A stretch of 64,000 bases of DNA from Anisodus tanguticus (lineage: Eukaryota; Streptophyta; Magnoliopsida; Solanales; Solanaceae), in assembly GCA_034509755.1 (NCBI GenBank), contig CM067555.1, forward strand, positions 752,142-816,141. Direction: 5' to 3'. The number at the start of each line of letters is the position of its first letter. Within the stretch, counting starts at the first letter, position 1. The notes beneath the pieces are model-generated. The model was not told where the DNA came from. It saw only the letters and a list, made by a program, of their open reading frames with translations, and made no database searches. This document shows positions 10,217-23,349 of this stretch, piece after piece. The position numbers were made by a program, and so were the translations under genes.

Positions 10217-13045
10217 TAGTATTCTGGAGCTGGTTGATTTAGGGTTCCATCATAATCATATTTTGTTAAACCCCCTTTTTGGATCTTCAGCTGGATTGTC
10301 CTGTACTTTGGAATAGCTAATGACATTAAGTTGGATCCAATCCAAGATCAAATTATTCATTTTTATTATTTATTTATTAAGACTAAGAGTTGATATTTTG
10401 AACAAATGTGAATGTGCCCTATGCTTAACATATAGAATCAATAATATCTAAGAAACCCCTTTTTGGATCTTGAGTTGGGTTGTCTTGTACTTGAGAGTAG
10501 CTAATGACATTAAGTTCGATCCAATGTAAGATCAAATTCAATTACATCTAGAAAGACTATATCTTACTTATTTTCCGGTGTTCGGTAAGTAAGCAGAAAA
10601 TAATATTCCGAAAACATTTTATACGATCTAGGAAAACACTATGGAGGTGGGGGTGGAGGGTAGGAGTGTGGGATGGGGGCTATGGAGGCGGGGTGCGTTG
10701 GAGGGTGGCTTGTTGAACTTGTTTTCCCTACTTTCATTAGGGAAGTCATTTTCTCATTTTTAAGGAACCTGTTTACCTAGAGTATGTTTTTCAGAAATTT
10801 TGACGAACCAAACATGAGAAAATTGAAAACATTTTAATGTTTTTCTCCATAAAAACACACCCTAAGAGTACTATTCTGACCAGATGTGAGTGTACCCCTT
10901 GCTTAACTCATAGAATCAGGGTAAACAAATGAAAGGACTTCCCATTTGATACATATTTGGAAAGAAGCGACGTTGACATAATTTGCATTACTTAGAAGTG
11001 AGAATGGGTAATGGAGTTGAAGCTTATATCTCCTACAAAGTCATCACCAAGGTCATTTATTCCTTGCCTTCTCTTTTGACTCAGTGCGTATGTTTCATGT
11101 TTACTATCCATATGTATGTAATTGTATAGTTAGTAGTATTATACCGGAACTGTTGGATTAGGGCTACCATCAAATTCATAATTTCTAAGAAACCCCTTTT
11201 TGGATCTCGAGCTTGGTTGTTCTCTACTTCAAAGTAGATAATGACATTAAGTTCGATCCAATCTAAGATCAAATTCAATAACATCTGATAAGACTAATAG
11301 TTATATTTGTCTCGTGTTCAAATCCCAGTGGAGACAAAAACACTAGATGATTTCTTCCCATCTATCTAAGCCTTGGTGGACAGAGTTACCTTGTACCTGT
11401 TGTTTTTGGTGGGAGGTTGCAAGTTCTCGTGGAATTAGTCGAGGCGCCCAGACACCACGGTTATAAAAAAAGACTTAGAGTAATGTTCTGACTAGATGGG
11501 AGTGTGCCCTATGCTTAACATATGGAATCAGGGTAAACAAATGAAAGGACTTCCCATTTGATGCATATTTGGAAAGAAGCGACGTTGACATGATTTTCAT
11601 TACACTAGACTGTATGTTTTCATTGTGATAGCAATTATGTATATTGTGATAGCAATTATGTAGTTTAAGATATATCATCCATAGAAAGAGAAAGTAGATA
11701 GTGGGGTGGGGTTTTGGTTCTTTTGCGTAACTTGCATCTTCTTGATGCCATTCTAATATAACATCTTACTTCATAAAAAAAAAGTACGCTGGGATTTTGG
11801 AGAGGCATTAGGAAATTGGAGATTTGTACATTCATGTAGAGAAACCTATGCCATAGTTCTTGCTCATATCTACATGCATTTCATAGTCACCTTGCCATGA
11901 TTTCCATGAAAGTCCTAAAAGCTACTGTTGTCTTATAACTTCTAACTGCAAAGGAGTTCTTTTTTTATTCTTTTGTTTGGTTTCTGTAATTTCATTGACA
12001 CAATAGTGTACATCGTTCAACATATTCTTAACAATTCTATATCTTTGTGTCTATGGGACTAGGCATTCCTGATGACTACTATGGTGGCTAAATTCAAAAC
12101 CCTTTGAGTTATCTTTAACGGGTATAAAAGAACCTATAGAAACTGCATTTTTACTTCATTTTCTCAAACATGTTGAATTCTTAATTTTGATAAAGGTGAT
12201 GAGACTCGAAATCAAGGCCTCTGCTCTAAATTCTAATACAACAAACTACACATCAATCTATAAATCCTTACAGTCCTGGTTCCGCAGTATAAGCTCATAT
12301 CAGTTCAATGATCAACTTATTTTAATTGTGAGAACTCATCGTAACCCCCTCCCTCCCCCTTTTATTTGTGCTTGGGACCGGCAATGTAAGCAAGCTCACT
12401 CATGCAGAGTTAGGACCAGGACCTCTACTTTAAAACTATATTGAATAGTGTGAACTGCTTATTTAAAATTTGAGCTACACTTCTATTTTTTCACTTTATG
12501 CCCGCAACAATCACATCAGAGTTTGTATAGACGAAAAATTTAAAGTCACTTGCTCTTTTCGTTACTCTCGCTCAATTCTAAAGATCTTTTCCTTTAAAAG
12601 TATGTTTAATACACACAGACATATTTAAAATGTTGGTGTTTTGGTCATGTTGTAAAGAAAAGCTCTTTGAAATTTAGTTGGGGTGGTTTTAGTTTGGAAC
12701 ATTGAGGCCTGAAATGTGAACCTCATAGGCTATGTTAGAGTCCAAGATTGCTTGAGGGTAAAAGCTGTAGTCTTGGACAATCATTACTTCATGAGCTAGC
12801 GTTAAGGTTGAGTTAGGTGAAACGTCCATTTTTTTAATAGGTTGAAACCACAATGAAACAGCAACTAATGTTAACTGTTTCAAAAAAGAAAACAATGAAA
12901 CAACTTAATAACGTTTTGAGACCTGACTTAATGTTCAAAGATCCTTCTTGGCTCCAGAGCTTACGCATCCCTATCCCTGCAAAGACCCAACTTACGTATA
13001 TTGCTGGACTTAAAAATTCAAAAATATTCTGCTTCTTCTGCAAGA

Positions 13046-13180
13046 GGCAGAAATGTGAGGTAAGGCTGCGTACAATAGACCCTTGTGGTCCGGCCCTTCC
13101 CCGGACCCCGTGCATAGCGGGAGCTTAGTGCACCGGGCTGCCCCTTTTTTCTGCTTCTTGTTGTGGTTGTTGTTTTCTCT
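13046..13180 (+). repeat. TS-type SINE 3' fragment
   Basis: Contains the Solanaceae TS SINE landmarks 'ggtaaggctgcgtacaatag', 'cccttccccggacccc', 'gcatagcgggagc' and 'agtgcaccgggctgcc', followed by a T-rich stretch and a TTGTTG-like tail. The tRNA-like head is missing or degenerate. It lies in SNX1 intron 2, about 100 bp before exon 3. Confidence 0.75.
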
Positions 13181-14230
13181 TCTTCTTGTTCGTGGTACAG
13201 GCATTCATATGCTTTTTATCAGCAGAATATAGATTATACTTCTCTTGATTCTCCTCTAGTTCTCATTCACCAAATTTTTTTAAGACAGACAAATTTGCCA
13301 GAGTACCAAGGGCACGAAAAGATTGTGATTCGACGTTATAGTGATTTTGTACGGTTACACGGTCTTCTTTTTTAGAGATACAAGGGCATTTTTATTCCTC
13401 CACTTCCAGAGAAGAGCACAGTAGGTACTGGCTACACTTCTTCCTCATGTACTGGTTATCTCTTTGACTTTTCTTTAACTCTAAGCGATGCTAAAACCAG
13501 AAGGTGTCCTATATGTTCAATCTAGAAATATATTGATTTATCGTTGCTTATTGGAAGTGAGAGGGACAAGAATTGGGAGTCATGCAGGCGGAAGTTGTTA
13601 TAGATTGACATATTTAACTGTGTCAAACATGTGTAAGAATGTCTGTATTTGGGGGCATCAATCCCATTTTCTTTGGAGAAGTATTGGTTATAAAGATGAA
13701 GTATTGGAATCTATCAAGGGAAGCCACCTGCTTTGGCACCAATAAAATAATCTTCTTTTTCAGAAAGCATTTTGAGATTATTATTATTATCTAACCTTCT
13801 TGCAGAAAAGTTCAGATTTAGTGCAGAATTTATTGAAATGAGGCGCCAAGCTCTGGATGTGTTTGTAAACAGAATAGCTTCACATCATGAACTTCGGCAA
13901 AGTGATGATTTGAGAACCTTCTTGCAGGCTGATGAGCAGGTAATGAATGTTAATTTGCTTGGTTGGACCATTTTGTGGAGTTCATATGTTATCTTAACTT
14001 TTTGTGGAGGTATAAGGGCCATGTTTGTCCAGTGTCTGTGAATTGTGATGATGTTTCTGATTGTTACTAAGCCATATCATGAACGTCTCTTGTCTTTATC
14101 TTGTACTGATTTTGTGATCTCTTTAGTTTGTGATACTTGAGTACACCCACGATTGTTAGGGAGCAACTACTGTAATTGACCCCAACTTTTTATTTCTATT
14201 AACTAATTGAGCACTATCTTTGAAGAATTT

Positions 14231-14762
14231 AGGGGTCGTTCGGTTTAGAGACAAGTTATGCCGGGATTAGTAAATCAGGGATTATTTCTTGTGGAGGATT
14301 GGTAGGATATACTACAAGTTAGTAAACAATGTATAATTTAAAATGTATTTACTTTTAACCAAAATAAAAGTTTGTTTACTTCTATAAGGGTTTGTTTTAT
14401 GATTTCAGTGTTTTAATTCATGTGCGGTGTTATTAATATCCGCATTCTTATTCCACCTTCCATTCTGTGTAAAAAAGTACGTAGGTTCCTGTAGAACTTC
14501 TGCTGGTATTATTTGTGAGGTAGACAGAAGTAGCAACGAAACATTTCATAATTAACCACTGAGTTTAGAACTGTGCACCAGTCGGCTTTCGGGGATTTCT
14601 TGGTTATATAAAAAAACATTGTATAAAACAATGTTGGATTTTCACTAAGTGCCAGATTTCTTATTCAATATAATTACTCCTACTTAGCATTTTCAAAAGA
14701 AAAACAATGTTGGATTTTATATGGAGATCAACTCTTCTTACTACACCAACCAAATGACCCTT
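14231..14762. mobile_element. Tourist-like MITE (possibly composite)
   Basis: The left end GGGGTCGTTCGGTTTAG and the right end (complement AAGGGTCATTTGGTTGGTG) form imperfect terminal inverted repeats of the 'GGGTCGTTTGGT' type. The flanks suggest a TTA/TA duplication. At about 530 bp it is long for this type, and the interior may hold another insertion near 14600. It lies in SNX1 intron 4. Confidence 0.55.
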
Positions 14763-16596
14763 AAAGTATTTTGATTTGGTGAAATTAATGCTCTGTTACC
14801 AGATGCACATTTGTGGTTCAGTGAGTATATAGGTGCAATGAGCTACTAGCGTAATAAACTAGTCTTACCAGATCTTCAGTAGATTCTGAGAGCTTATTTT
14901 TATTGATTTATTTCAGATTGGTATTTGAGGACATCTCTTCTCAAAGTTCCCTTCTCTTCAATTATTAAATGCTTTAGATTTCAAAATATATAGGAAGGAT
15001 TCATTAGCATTGTACTTGAAATTTGAAATGCACCTTAGGTGCACAGATATTGAACTATGTATCGTGCACTTACGGCATCAGCTCTCATATTTTTCCCAAT
15101 ATTGCTCAGTTTCATCTCTTTCTCAAAAGTGATTTACGTTAGTTTTTTGTTGCCTTTTCTTCAGACAATGGACAGAGCAAGGTTCCAGGAGACTGGTATT
15201 TTTTTAAAAAACCGGCAGATTTGATCCAAATCTTTAAGGTATCGGACAGTTACATATAATAATAATACGATTTCTGTATAATTATACTTTCAATTCCACA
15301 CTTGTTAAATTTTGATCACACTTGTTGAAACAAACTCCCCTTCCTATGCTTTTTTAACATCTCTATTGATGCATTAACGAAATTGTAAATTGGCAATTCT
15401 ACAAATACATAAAAAGAAGTAAAAGGGAAATTCTGTTAATTCAAAGTGGTAGCTAAAAAAATTTCTCTTTCGTAATTTGAGCTAGCTATTCAGTAAATTT
15501 CTTGTTAGGTTAATGGTAAATTTCTTATTTCTTTGTGGCTGTGTTAGTGTAAGATTTAGGGGTATTGTCTTTGTATTACAATGAACTACAAGAGAGGTAG
15601 TTTTGGAAACTAATGGTATAAAAGAAGGCTATATATGCTATGTTAATAAAACACCTATGTGTTGTTTCATGTATTATTCTTGTGGTCTTTAGCATATTCG
15701 TGTTCTGTCTCTAAGTGAGTTCAAACTAAAGTTGACATCTGTCCTTTGATGTGAATTACCGTCATGTAACTGTTCATAATTTAATGTGGGCCTGTGGTGC
15801 ATAGAGTGTGTTTCTTTTCTTGAACTTTTAGGCACATTCGTGGACTTCTAACCACATTTAGCCGACGCCACTGAGTGAGGGCATATTACAATGGCTTGTC
15901 CACAGGATTATTTTAAAACTAACAGTAAGTCGTAATGGCAGGATGTGCATCTAAAGTGAGTGATGTCGTTCTTGGAAAGGAAAAGCTAGTTGAAGAATTA
16001 ACCCCAGAATACGAGAAGATGAAGAGCTACATATTTGAGCTTGAGGACCATTTAGCTGAGGCTCAAAAGCATGCATTTCGTCTTGTCAAGAGACACAGAG
16101 GTAGGAAAAATCTAGTTCAAGGTATTGAGTACTCTGTGTAAGTGTATTTGCATTTCAGATATTTAATACAGTATTACAGCACGTTCTATTTCACTCTTTT
16201 AAGGTGATACCTATCCCATTCTCAAGCAGTGAGACACATGGTGATTCAGGTGCCATTGCCTTCTCAGTTCTATCTACCTTGCTCGCACCCCCTTCGCTCG
16301 CCTATAGCTAAGCTTCTGGGAGGAGTCATCCTATACCTTCGCCCCTTAACCAAGTGGGCTGATTTATTAACTAACGTTAAAATTCGTATTAACAGTTTGA
16401 TCCTCATTTTTGTGCTCGAGTAATGGTAAAAGAAGTTCATCATCAACTTTTCTGGGAGAAAACAAGGTTAACCAAGACATTGGTCCCGGCGGGGGGCGAA
16501 ATCATGACCTTCGGTTCATCATCAACTTTCTCTTAATGGAAAATTGAAGTTGAAGTGTTACTGTGTGAAGCTAAGATCCGTCTGCAATTCTGTCGC

Positions 16597-16619
16597 GGGG
16601 GTGGGGGTGGGGGGTGGGG
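16597..16619 (+). other. G-quadruplex motif
   Basis: Four runs of four to six G separated by single T residues, in SNX1 intron 6 on the coding strand. This is a textbook intramolecular G-quadruplex pattern with minimal loops. A looser G-rich tract also lies at about 10638-10710. Confidence 0.8.
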
Positions 16620-18369
16620 TTGTCTAGTTGCAAACTGACCTAACTTAGATAATAACGATTAAGCCATTATTAATAATGTCTACTGGAGAAACTCAAAGTG
16701 AACTAATGAAAAACCTCTCCTATTTCTTATCATGAAGAAAGTGAACAACATGCATGGCTCAATTGTTTTTTCCTTTTGATTTATGGACATACTGGCTGTA
16801 AGAAAATTCAATCTCAGAGGAGACAAGCACATTATTATTCAGATCTGTGATCGGGCATATAATGAGGATCCAGAGAAGAAGATATTACTCAATGTAGAAC
16901 TGCAAACTGGGACAGTATACCCCAAATGCAATTTGAAAATGAGGAATTTCAAATGTGAACTGTTTGGTCAAGCGCCCTCTCTGTATTTGGCATTTTTTAT
17001 CTCTTTTCTTTGCTCACAGTTTTCAATCCGAAGATGGCATATGACTTTTGTTATCCCATCATGTGTTTGTTTCTCTAGCATATTGTGTGCTTTAATTTCC
17101 TTTCTCCTCCTTATGATTATGACAAACTTGTCATTCCAAGAAGCTGACTTATGATTTTTCTTGTTAGCTCAGAGTTGGGCGAGTCTTCTCAGAATATGGA
17201 AAGGCAGTCAAGCTTCTTGGTACTTGTGAGGACGATGCCGTTGGAAAGGCATTTTCAGAACTTGGGGCAAAGTCTGAGATAATATCAATTAAGCTGCAGA
17301 AAGAGGTATTTTCAACAAAGAATAACCAATGGTCTTTTCTCTTACTCAAAAGTAGGTAATGATAACAGACAGTGCTCTCTCACTCAGGCTCACCACCTTT
17401 TAATGAACTTTGAAGAGCCTTTCAAGGATTATGTTCGAGCTGTGCAATCTATTAAGGTGAGCGGTCAATTGGTTATCGTACTTTAACAAGGTCAAAAAAT
17501 TGTACTGTCAAATGTTTTGCTTCCGCACAGTGTCATCAAAGGCGAAAGGCAAAATTGTGGGTGCATTAGTGAAGAAAGGCACATGATGAAGTTATTTGAA
17601 GTCAAATATAAGCACATGATGAAGTTATGTACACACGCAAGAAAAACTAACTATAAAGACAACTGATAATTATATGGGTAGAGAAATAGCAGTAATTGTT
17701 ATCACGCGCATTATTTTTAGTAAATCCATATCAATCATGTTTAGATACCTTCATAATTTTCTATTTAATAGGCAATGGTGCAATTTGAAGTTTCTACTTA
17801 AGATCTAAGATCAATTATTTTTCATACAAAATATCAATATCTAATTTTCTGTTCTTGGTCATTAGTATATCCGTATGTGACATTTGGGTAACAATAATAT
17901 ACCATTTTCCAAGCCTGGTTTGAGCTTTGCTTCAGGACTCGAGGATGCCTTTTAAGGCAATAAGGTTCAATTTAATCAAGGCGAAGCGCCGAGCCTGCTC
18001 GAGTCTTGTTTCAGGACTTAGAGTGTGCATTAGACAAATACTGCATCCTCAAAGATAAACAACTGTTGCATTTATATTTCTGCTTTCTCCTTTTTCTTTG
18101 CTAAGAGTAACCTAGTTTTCTATTTCTGTCCTACACTCATATCCGTGCTAACTTTGAACAGGCTACAATAGCGGAGAGAGCAACTGCATTCAAGAAGCAG
18201 TGTGAACTGGCCGAGACAATTAAGTTTAAGGAAATAGATTTGTATGGCTCAACACCTATACTGCTCTTTCTCCTGTTTTGTTTCTTTTGGTGGTTTCCTG
18301 AATCTGATCTTAATCTGCATTTGGTGATAGTTCCATTGAATTGTTGCAAGTTTTCCTTCAACAATGTCT

Positions 18370-20924
18370 ACTACAACAACAACAACAACATACCCAGTGA
18401 AATCCCACAACGTGGGGTCTGGATGGTAGAGTGTACGCAGACCTTACCTCTACCTTGGCATGTAGAGCAGCTGTTTCCGAGAGACGCTCGGCTCAATACA
18501 AAGGACAAGCACAAGCAAAGTAAGACCAACAAAGCGAATAAGCCATGATAGCACATTCTGAAAAAAGAAGCAATAACTAATGCAGGTAAATAATCAAACG
18601 ACAGGGGACTATAAGGCAATACTGCGCCTACTAGTATGATATGCTAAGCGAGCCTACAATAATAACACTACAACTACCAGTTTGTAAGCGTAGTGGACTA
18701 CCTAATACCCTTCTACCCTAATTTGTGTCCTCTACAACCCCTTATCTAAGGTCATGTCCTCAGTAAGTTGCACATGCGTCATATCCGGTCTAATCATCAC
18801 TCCCCAATACTTCTTCGGCCTACCTCTACCCCTCCTGAACCCGTTCATAGCCAACGTCTCACACCTCCGCACTGAGTCATTTGTGTCTCTCTTTTGCACA
18901 TGCCCGAACCATCTCAATCTCGCTTCCCGCATCTTATCCTTCACCGAGGCCACTCCCACTCTGTTCTGGATATCCTCATTACTAATCCTATCCCTCTTTG
19001 TATGCCCACACATCCATCTCAGCATCCTCATCTCCGCAATTTTCATCTTTTGGATGTGCGAAGTTTTGACTGGCCAACACTCCGCTCCACACAACATAGT
19101 CGGTCTAACCACCACCCTATAGAACTTGCCTTTAAGTTTTTGTGGAACCTTTTTATCGCACAAGACTCCAGATGCGAGCCTCCATTTCATCCACCCTGCC
19201 CCAATACGATGTGTGACATCATCATCAATCTCTCGATTCCCTTGGATAATAGACTCGAGGTACTTGAAGCTTTCTTTCTTTGGAATGACTTGAGTACCAA
19301 GCCTCACCTCCACGCATGTCTCAAGGTCGCTCCCGTTACTGAACTTGCACTCCAAGTATTTTGTCTTGATCCTACTCAGCCTGAACCCTTTAGACTCTAG
19401 AGTCTGTCTCCAAACCTCCAGCTTAGCGTTCACTTTGTTGCGAGTCTCATCAATCAGGACTATGTCGTCTGCGAATAACATACACCATGGCACCTCTCCT
19501 TGAATTTGTCGCGTCAGTCCTTCCATCACTAAGGCAAATAAGAATGGGCTAAGAGCTGATCCATAGTGCAGCCCCATCATCACTGGGAAGTGCTTCGAGT
19601 CTCCTCCTACTTAGTCCGTACCCTGGTCTTGGCTCCATCATACATATCTTTGATCGCCCTAGTGTACGCCACATGTACACCTCTAACCTCCAAACATCTT
19701 CATAGAACCTCCCTAGGGACTTTGTTGTATGGCTTCTCGAGGTCGATGAAAACCATATGTAAGTTTTTCTTCCTCTCCCTCTCCCTCTCCCTATACTGTT
19801 CCACCAACCTCCTAATAAGATGAATGACTTTTGTAGTCGAGCGCCCTGACATGAATCTAAACTGGTTCTCGGAAATAGACACACCTTTTCTCACCCTCAT
19901 CTCCACGATCATTTCCCAAACTTTCATAGTGTGGCTTAGCAGCTTGATACCTCTATAGTTGTTGCAACTATGGATATCACATTTGTTCTTGTACAAAGGA
20001 ATCATTGTACTCCCCCTCCATTCTTCGGGCATTCTCGTTGTCTTAAAAATAATGTTAAACAACTCAGTCAGTCACTCCAAACCTGCCCTGCCTGCGCTCT
20101 TCCAAAATTCAACTTGGATTTCATCAGGCCCGGTCGCTCATCCCATGCGCATCCTGCGAACAACACCCTTAACCTCTTCAACCTTAATGCTTCTACAATA
20201 CCCAAAATCCTGATACCTATCAGATTGCTTCAAATCTCTCAACACAATGTCTTTGTCTCCTTTTTCGTTCAAGAGAACATACAGTCATTCAAAAGCCGCC
20301 GTTTTCGCCGCCGTAACCGCTAGCTTTGCCTCCTTCCTCGCCATCTGATACAATTCCCTATTCATCCACTTCTCCACCTCATCCTTGCTTTCTACCAATT
20401 TTGCATCTGCCGCTTTCTTCGCTTCCACCTTTTGAACTTTACCATTCCACCACCAATCCCCTCGATGCCCACCACGGCTACCCCGCGACACCCCTAGCAC
20501 TTCTCTAGCTGCCTTCCGAATGCAACTGGCCGTTCTGTCCCACATACCGGTCGCATCCCCACTACTCCTCCAAGCCCCCTCGGCCATCAACCTCTCCCCC
20601 ATCTCCTTTGCACTAGCCATGGCCAAACTCCCCCATTTGATTCTTAACCTGTCATCCACAACCCTCCTCTTCTTCTCCATCTTAATCTCCAAATCCATCG
20701 CCAAAAGCTTATGTCGGGTTGTCAGATATTCTCTCGGAATGACCTTGCAGTCTTTACAAAGACCGTTGTCAACCTTTTTAAGGAGCAAAAAGTCTATCTG
20801 GGTCTTAGCCACCGCACTACGGAAAGTCACCAAGTGCTCCTCCTTTTTCAGGAACCTCGAGTTGGCTATCACTATCCCAAAAGCTCTAGCGAACTCCAAA
20901 AGTGAGACGCCTCCCCGTTCCTGT
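18370..20924 (-). mobile_element. RTE-clade LINE, 5'-truncated, with 15-bp target duplication
   Basis: The minus-strand insertion is flanked by CCTTCAACAATGTCT at 18355-18369 and 20925-20939. The 5' end at the right begins inside the endonuclease (LEFARAFGIVIANSRFL ... KTQIDFLLL, 20899 downward). Reverse transcriptase pieces follow in several frames: RMPEEWRGSTMIPLYKNK and NNYRGIKLLSHTMKVWE at about 20062-19700, GSALSPFLFALVME, then the catalytic FADDIVL at about 19464-19485. The C-terminal ORF (19583-18732) is intact and ends in RGRGRPKK. The 3' UTR ends at 18370 with a TTG repeat tail. Frameshifts make it inactive. It sits in SNX1 intron 9. Confidence 0.9.
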
Positions 20925-21483
20925 CCTTCAACAATGTCTCATTTATAAAATGACCTGGTCTGTGACCCTTCTGCATTTTGGGGGTGTGGGGAGGGTTAAG
21001 AGGTTAACTATGCACTATGATATCTTAAATCTGATAAACAAGGCTTCATTCTGTTTTACCACTAGTATGGCTAATCTGCTACTCTATCATCCAGGCATGC
21101 TTGGTATGAGACATGGTTCAATGTTGATGTAAATTCTCGCTAGGTCTTGTTCTACTGGAGAAGTTGCAATTTTTTTAATCAGCTGCTCGATCTTTCAAAT
21201 TTTCCAGTATGAAATTAGTTAGCTTATCAGTGTCCTGCGTGTTGTATATAAATAAAGTTTAATTGCTGATTTCACCTACATCGAGCTCAATCTTATGACT
21301 AGGTTTATTAGCCATCATGTTACCTCCTTGATATGCATAAGTTTACATCGGTCCCTCTTATTTCTACCCCTCCTACCGACCTGACCCCGTCTCCTCTTTC
21401 TTTTGTGAGCAATAGCCATATCGGTACTATAGTCTGCCAATGGTATATACTACTGTTACACACTATTAGGATGATAAACAGTA

Positions 21484-21724
21484 TTCCCTCTGTTTCAAAA
21501 TGTCTCTCTTTTTTAGTCCGTTTAAAAAAGAACGCCTCTTTCCTTTTTGGCAGCATTTTAACTCCAACTTTCCACATGACATGTTTAAGACCACAAGATT
21601 AAAGGGCATTTTGGTACATTCTACATATCTTTAGTTAATAACCACAAGATTCAAAAGTTTTCTTTACTTTCTTAAACTCCTTGGCAAGTCAAAAACGGAC
21701 AAACATTTTGAAACGGAGGGAGCA
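21484..21724. mobile_element. Stowaway-like MITE
   Basis: A 241-bp element with ends TTCCCTCTGTTTCAAAATGT and complement CTCCCTCCGTTTCAAAATGT. TA borders are at 21482-21483 and 21725-21726. It lies in SNX1 intron 9, downstream of the LINE. Confidence 0.75.
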
Positions 21725-22458
21725 TATGTTTTGTATACAACCCTAGATATAGATGGGACATTTACCAAAGGCCTTTTAGTACCAGGTGTCGAACTATAAC
21801 TATTAGGTTCAAGATTAAATGGTGCCAAGTACTCTAACCAAGTGTGTATATTTGCCATCGTTCTTGCATATGGATATGGAATATGCATCTCACAGGTGAC
21901 AAATTACCATTAGAAACACTGACTTCTTTTTCGTCTTTCCTATCCTGTAAATTTGCAAAGTAAAGAGTCGAAACATGTGTTTGTATTTATCTACGACAGG
22001 GAAATATGCAATCCTATTAATACTCTTCTTTAGTCATTACATGGAGCATCTCAGAGTCTCTGTTCTGAATTAAAAATTGGCTCTTGCCTTTTTGTTGCAG
22101 AAATAAATACAGGCTGACACGATCAGAGAAGTTGGCTGAGGCTGAGCGCGAGTATGAAATGGTCAGTCTGGTTTAATTTGTTCTTTTTTTTCAGTTGGCT
22201 AGTCGTGGAATTGCCTGGGAGGTGAATGACATTGTCTTTCTGTACGATACAGCTTAAGTCTGAAGGGAAGAAGCATCAAGAAGATTTGACACGATAGTGA
22301 GGCTTATGAATGAAGAGATTGTCCGATTTCAGGAACAGAAGACATCGGATATGGGACTTGCTTTCCACGAATTTGCTAAGGGACAGGCACGACTATCAAA
22401 TGGCATAGCAGACGTATGGCGAGGTCTTCTTCCTAAGCTTGAAGCTTGCTCTTCATAA

Positions 22459-23095
22459 TAATTTTACAACAAAATGAAGACATAATTCAGCACAATCTGC
22501 TCTCGACGTGAGAGCATTGTTGCATTGGGTTTCCAAAAGGGTCTTTGAAGATAGGTTTTGTTGCTGCAGCTTGGTGGTTTTATGAATTTGAGTTAGATAG
22601 TTGTGTAACTTGTACAGCAGCAAAGAGAAAAAACTGAAAATAGCTTAAAAGTAATTTCTTTTTCATCTGACAGACAGTTCCATATGCTGAATAAACTTGT
22701 TTAATCCATAATTTTTTTTGCTTCATCATCCTTTTAATGATCCCAATTTCCCATGTTTCTATATTTTGTTTCTCAGAGTGACTGCTTGAATTTACTATTA
22801 GCTATACTTTTGTTTGCAACGATGTTGATGCATTTCTGCTAAATAATTTTTCAGAACGTGTGCAACTATGATTCCAATATGGATTTATCTACGACATATC
22901 AAAACTGGAAAGCTTATTCTTGGGAGATTGACCTAGCTTCTTCAAGTAGGAAATGAGATGCTACAATTATGATTATTATGACATCAATTATTTGCTATAG
23001 AATGGGGAGATATAGAAGGATTTAAGTTGCATAAACTTGCTATTGTATGTCAACTTAACCTGGTAGTATATGAAATATATACACTACAGATCACT
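22459..23095. other. SNX1 3' flank, nothing else recognised
   Basis: AT-rich DNA after the SNX1 stop. The first 250 bases probably include the old 3' UTR. No further exon or repeat with clear ends was seen. Confidence 0.4.
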
Positions 23096-23292
23096 TAGAC
23101 TCCATTTGGATGGGCTTATGGCTTCTAACTTATAAGCCAAAAGCCATAAGTTAGGAATCCTAACTTGTGACTTTGGCTTATTTTTGTTATTGACTTAAAA
23201 ACAAGTGTTTAATTTTTTTATTTTTATTTTACTCAAATACTACAAAAATGCTTAAAAGCACCTAAAATAAGTCAATCCAAACAGGCTCTAAA
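23096..23292. mobile_element. Short MITE with 'CCATTTGGATGGGCTTA' ends
   Basis: The left end TAGACTCCATTTGGATGGG and the right end (complement TAGAGCCTGTTTGGATTGA) are imperfect inverted repeats. The interior has a local palindrome around 'cttataagccaaaagccataag'. This is the very common plant MITE type with 'cgtttggat' termini. The target duplication is uncertain (TA-like). Confidence 0.7.
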
Positions 23293-23349
23293 ACTACCAT
23301 ATAGATTAATGATATGGCATTGTTGTAGACCGTCCCGTCCGAGATTTAT

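Larger units (their letters stand above)
9446..11606 (+). repeat. Tandem duplications within SNX1 intron 2, including a piece of exon 2
   Basis: The end of exon 2 plus its donor (ATGGGTAATGGAGTT ... GTCATCAC..AAGGTCATTT, 9449-9505) recurs at 11004-11060. A block beginning 'tttggatctt' and ending 'taagttcgatcc' occurs four times, at about 9813-9885, 10274-10350, 10463-10545 and 11201-11280. Another block ('acttcccatttgatRcatatttggaaagaagcg') occurs at 10938 and 11549. The unit has therefore been duplicated more than once with rearrangement. The second exon-2 tail lacks its first part and an acceptor, so it should not be spliced. Confidence 0.7.
9234..22458 (+). pseudogene. SNX1: Sorting nexin 1 gene, 11 exons, disabled
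   Basis: SNX1 is a retromer-associated endosomal sorting protein with a PX domain (phosphoinositide binding) and a C-terminal BAR coiled coil. Inferred exons are 9234-9245, 9355-9495, 13289-13424, 13806-13939, 15165-15238, 15942-16100, 17173-17305, 17388-17456, 18162-18241, 22101-22161 and 22253-22458, all with GT-AG borders. The PX part shows LPEYQGHEKIVIRRYSDFV and the polyproline segment IFIPPLPEKS. The BAR part shows YIFELEDHLAEAQKHAFRLV and ends in GLLPKLEACSS. Lesions are TAG at 13373-13375 in the PX domain, two extra T in the run at 15199-15205, one base missing near 15949, one near 17186 and one near 22285. Exons are otherwise highly conserved and splice sites are intact, so the decay is recent. 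Intron 2 is partly duplicated and intron 9 carries an RTE LINE. Sequencing error could explain single indels but hardly all five lesions. Confidence 0.85.

Noticed and set aside
12187..12444. 85-codon plus-strand open frame in SNX1 intron 2
   Set aside because: No conserved motif, and located between duplicated intron blocks; chance frame.
18754..20948. Several long plus-strand open frames (for example 18894-19400 and 20520-20948)
   Set aside because: They are antisense shadows of the minus-strand RTE LINE; the conserved motifs lie on the minus strand.
9234..22458. Treating the SNX1 lesions as sequencing errors
   Set aside because: There are five, including a substitution and changes outside homopolymers, while the neighbouring OR-like and plastid-protein genes have no frame errors at all. 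Not fully excluded.
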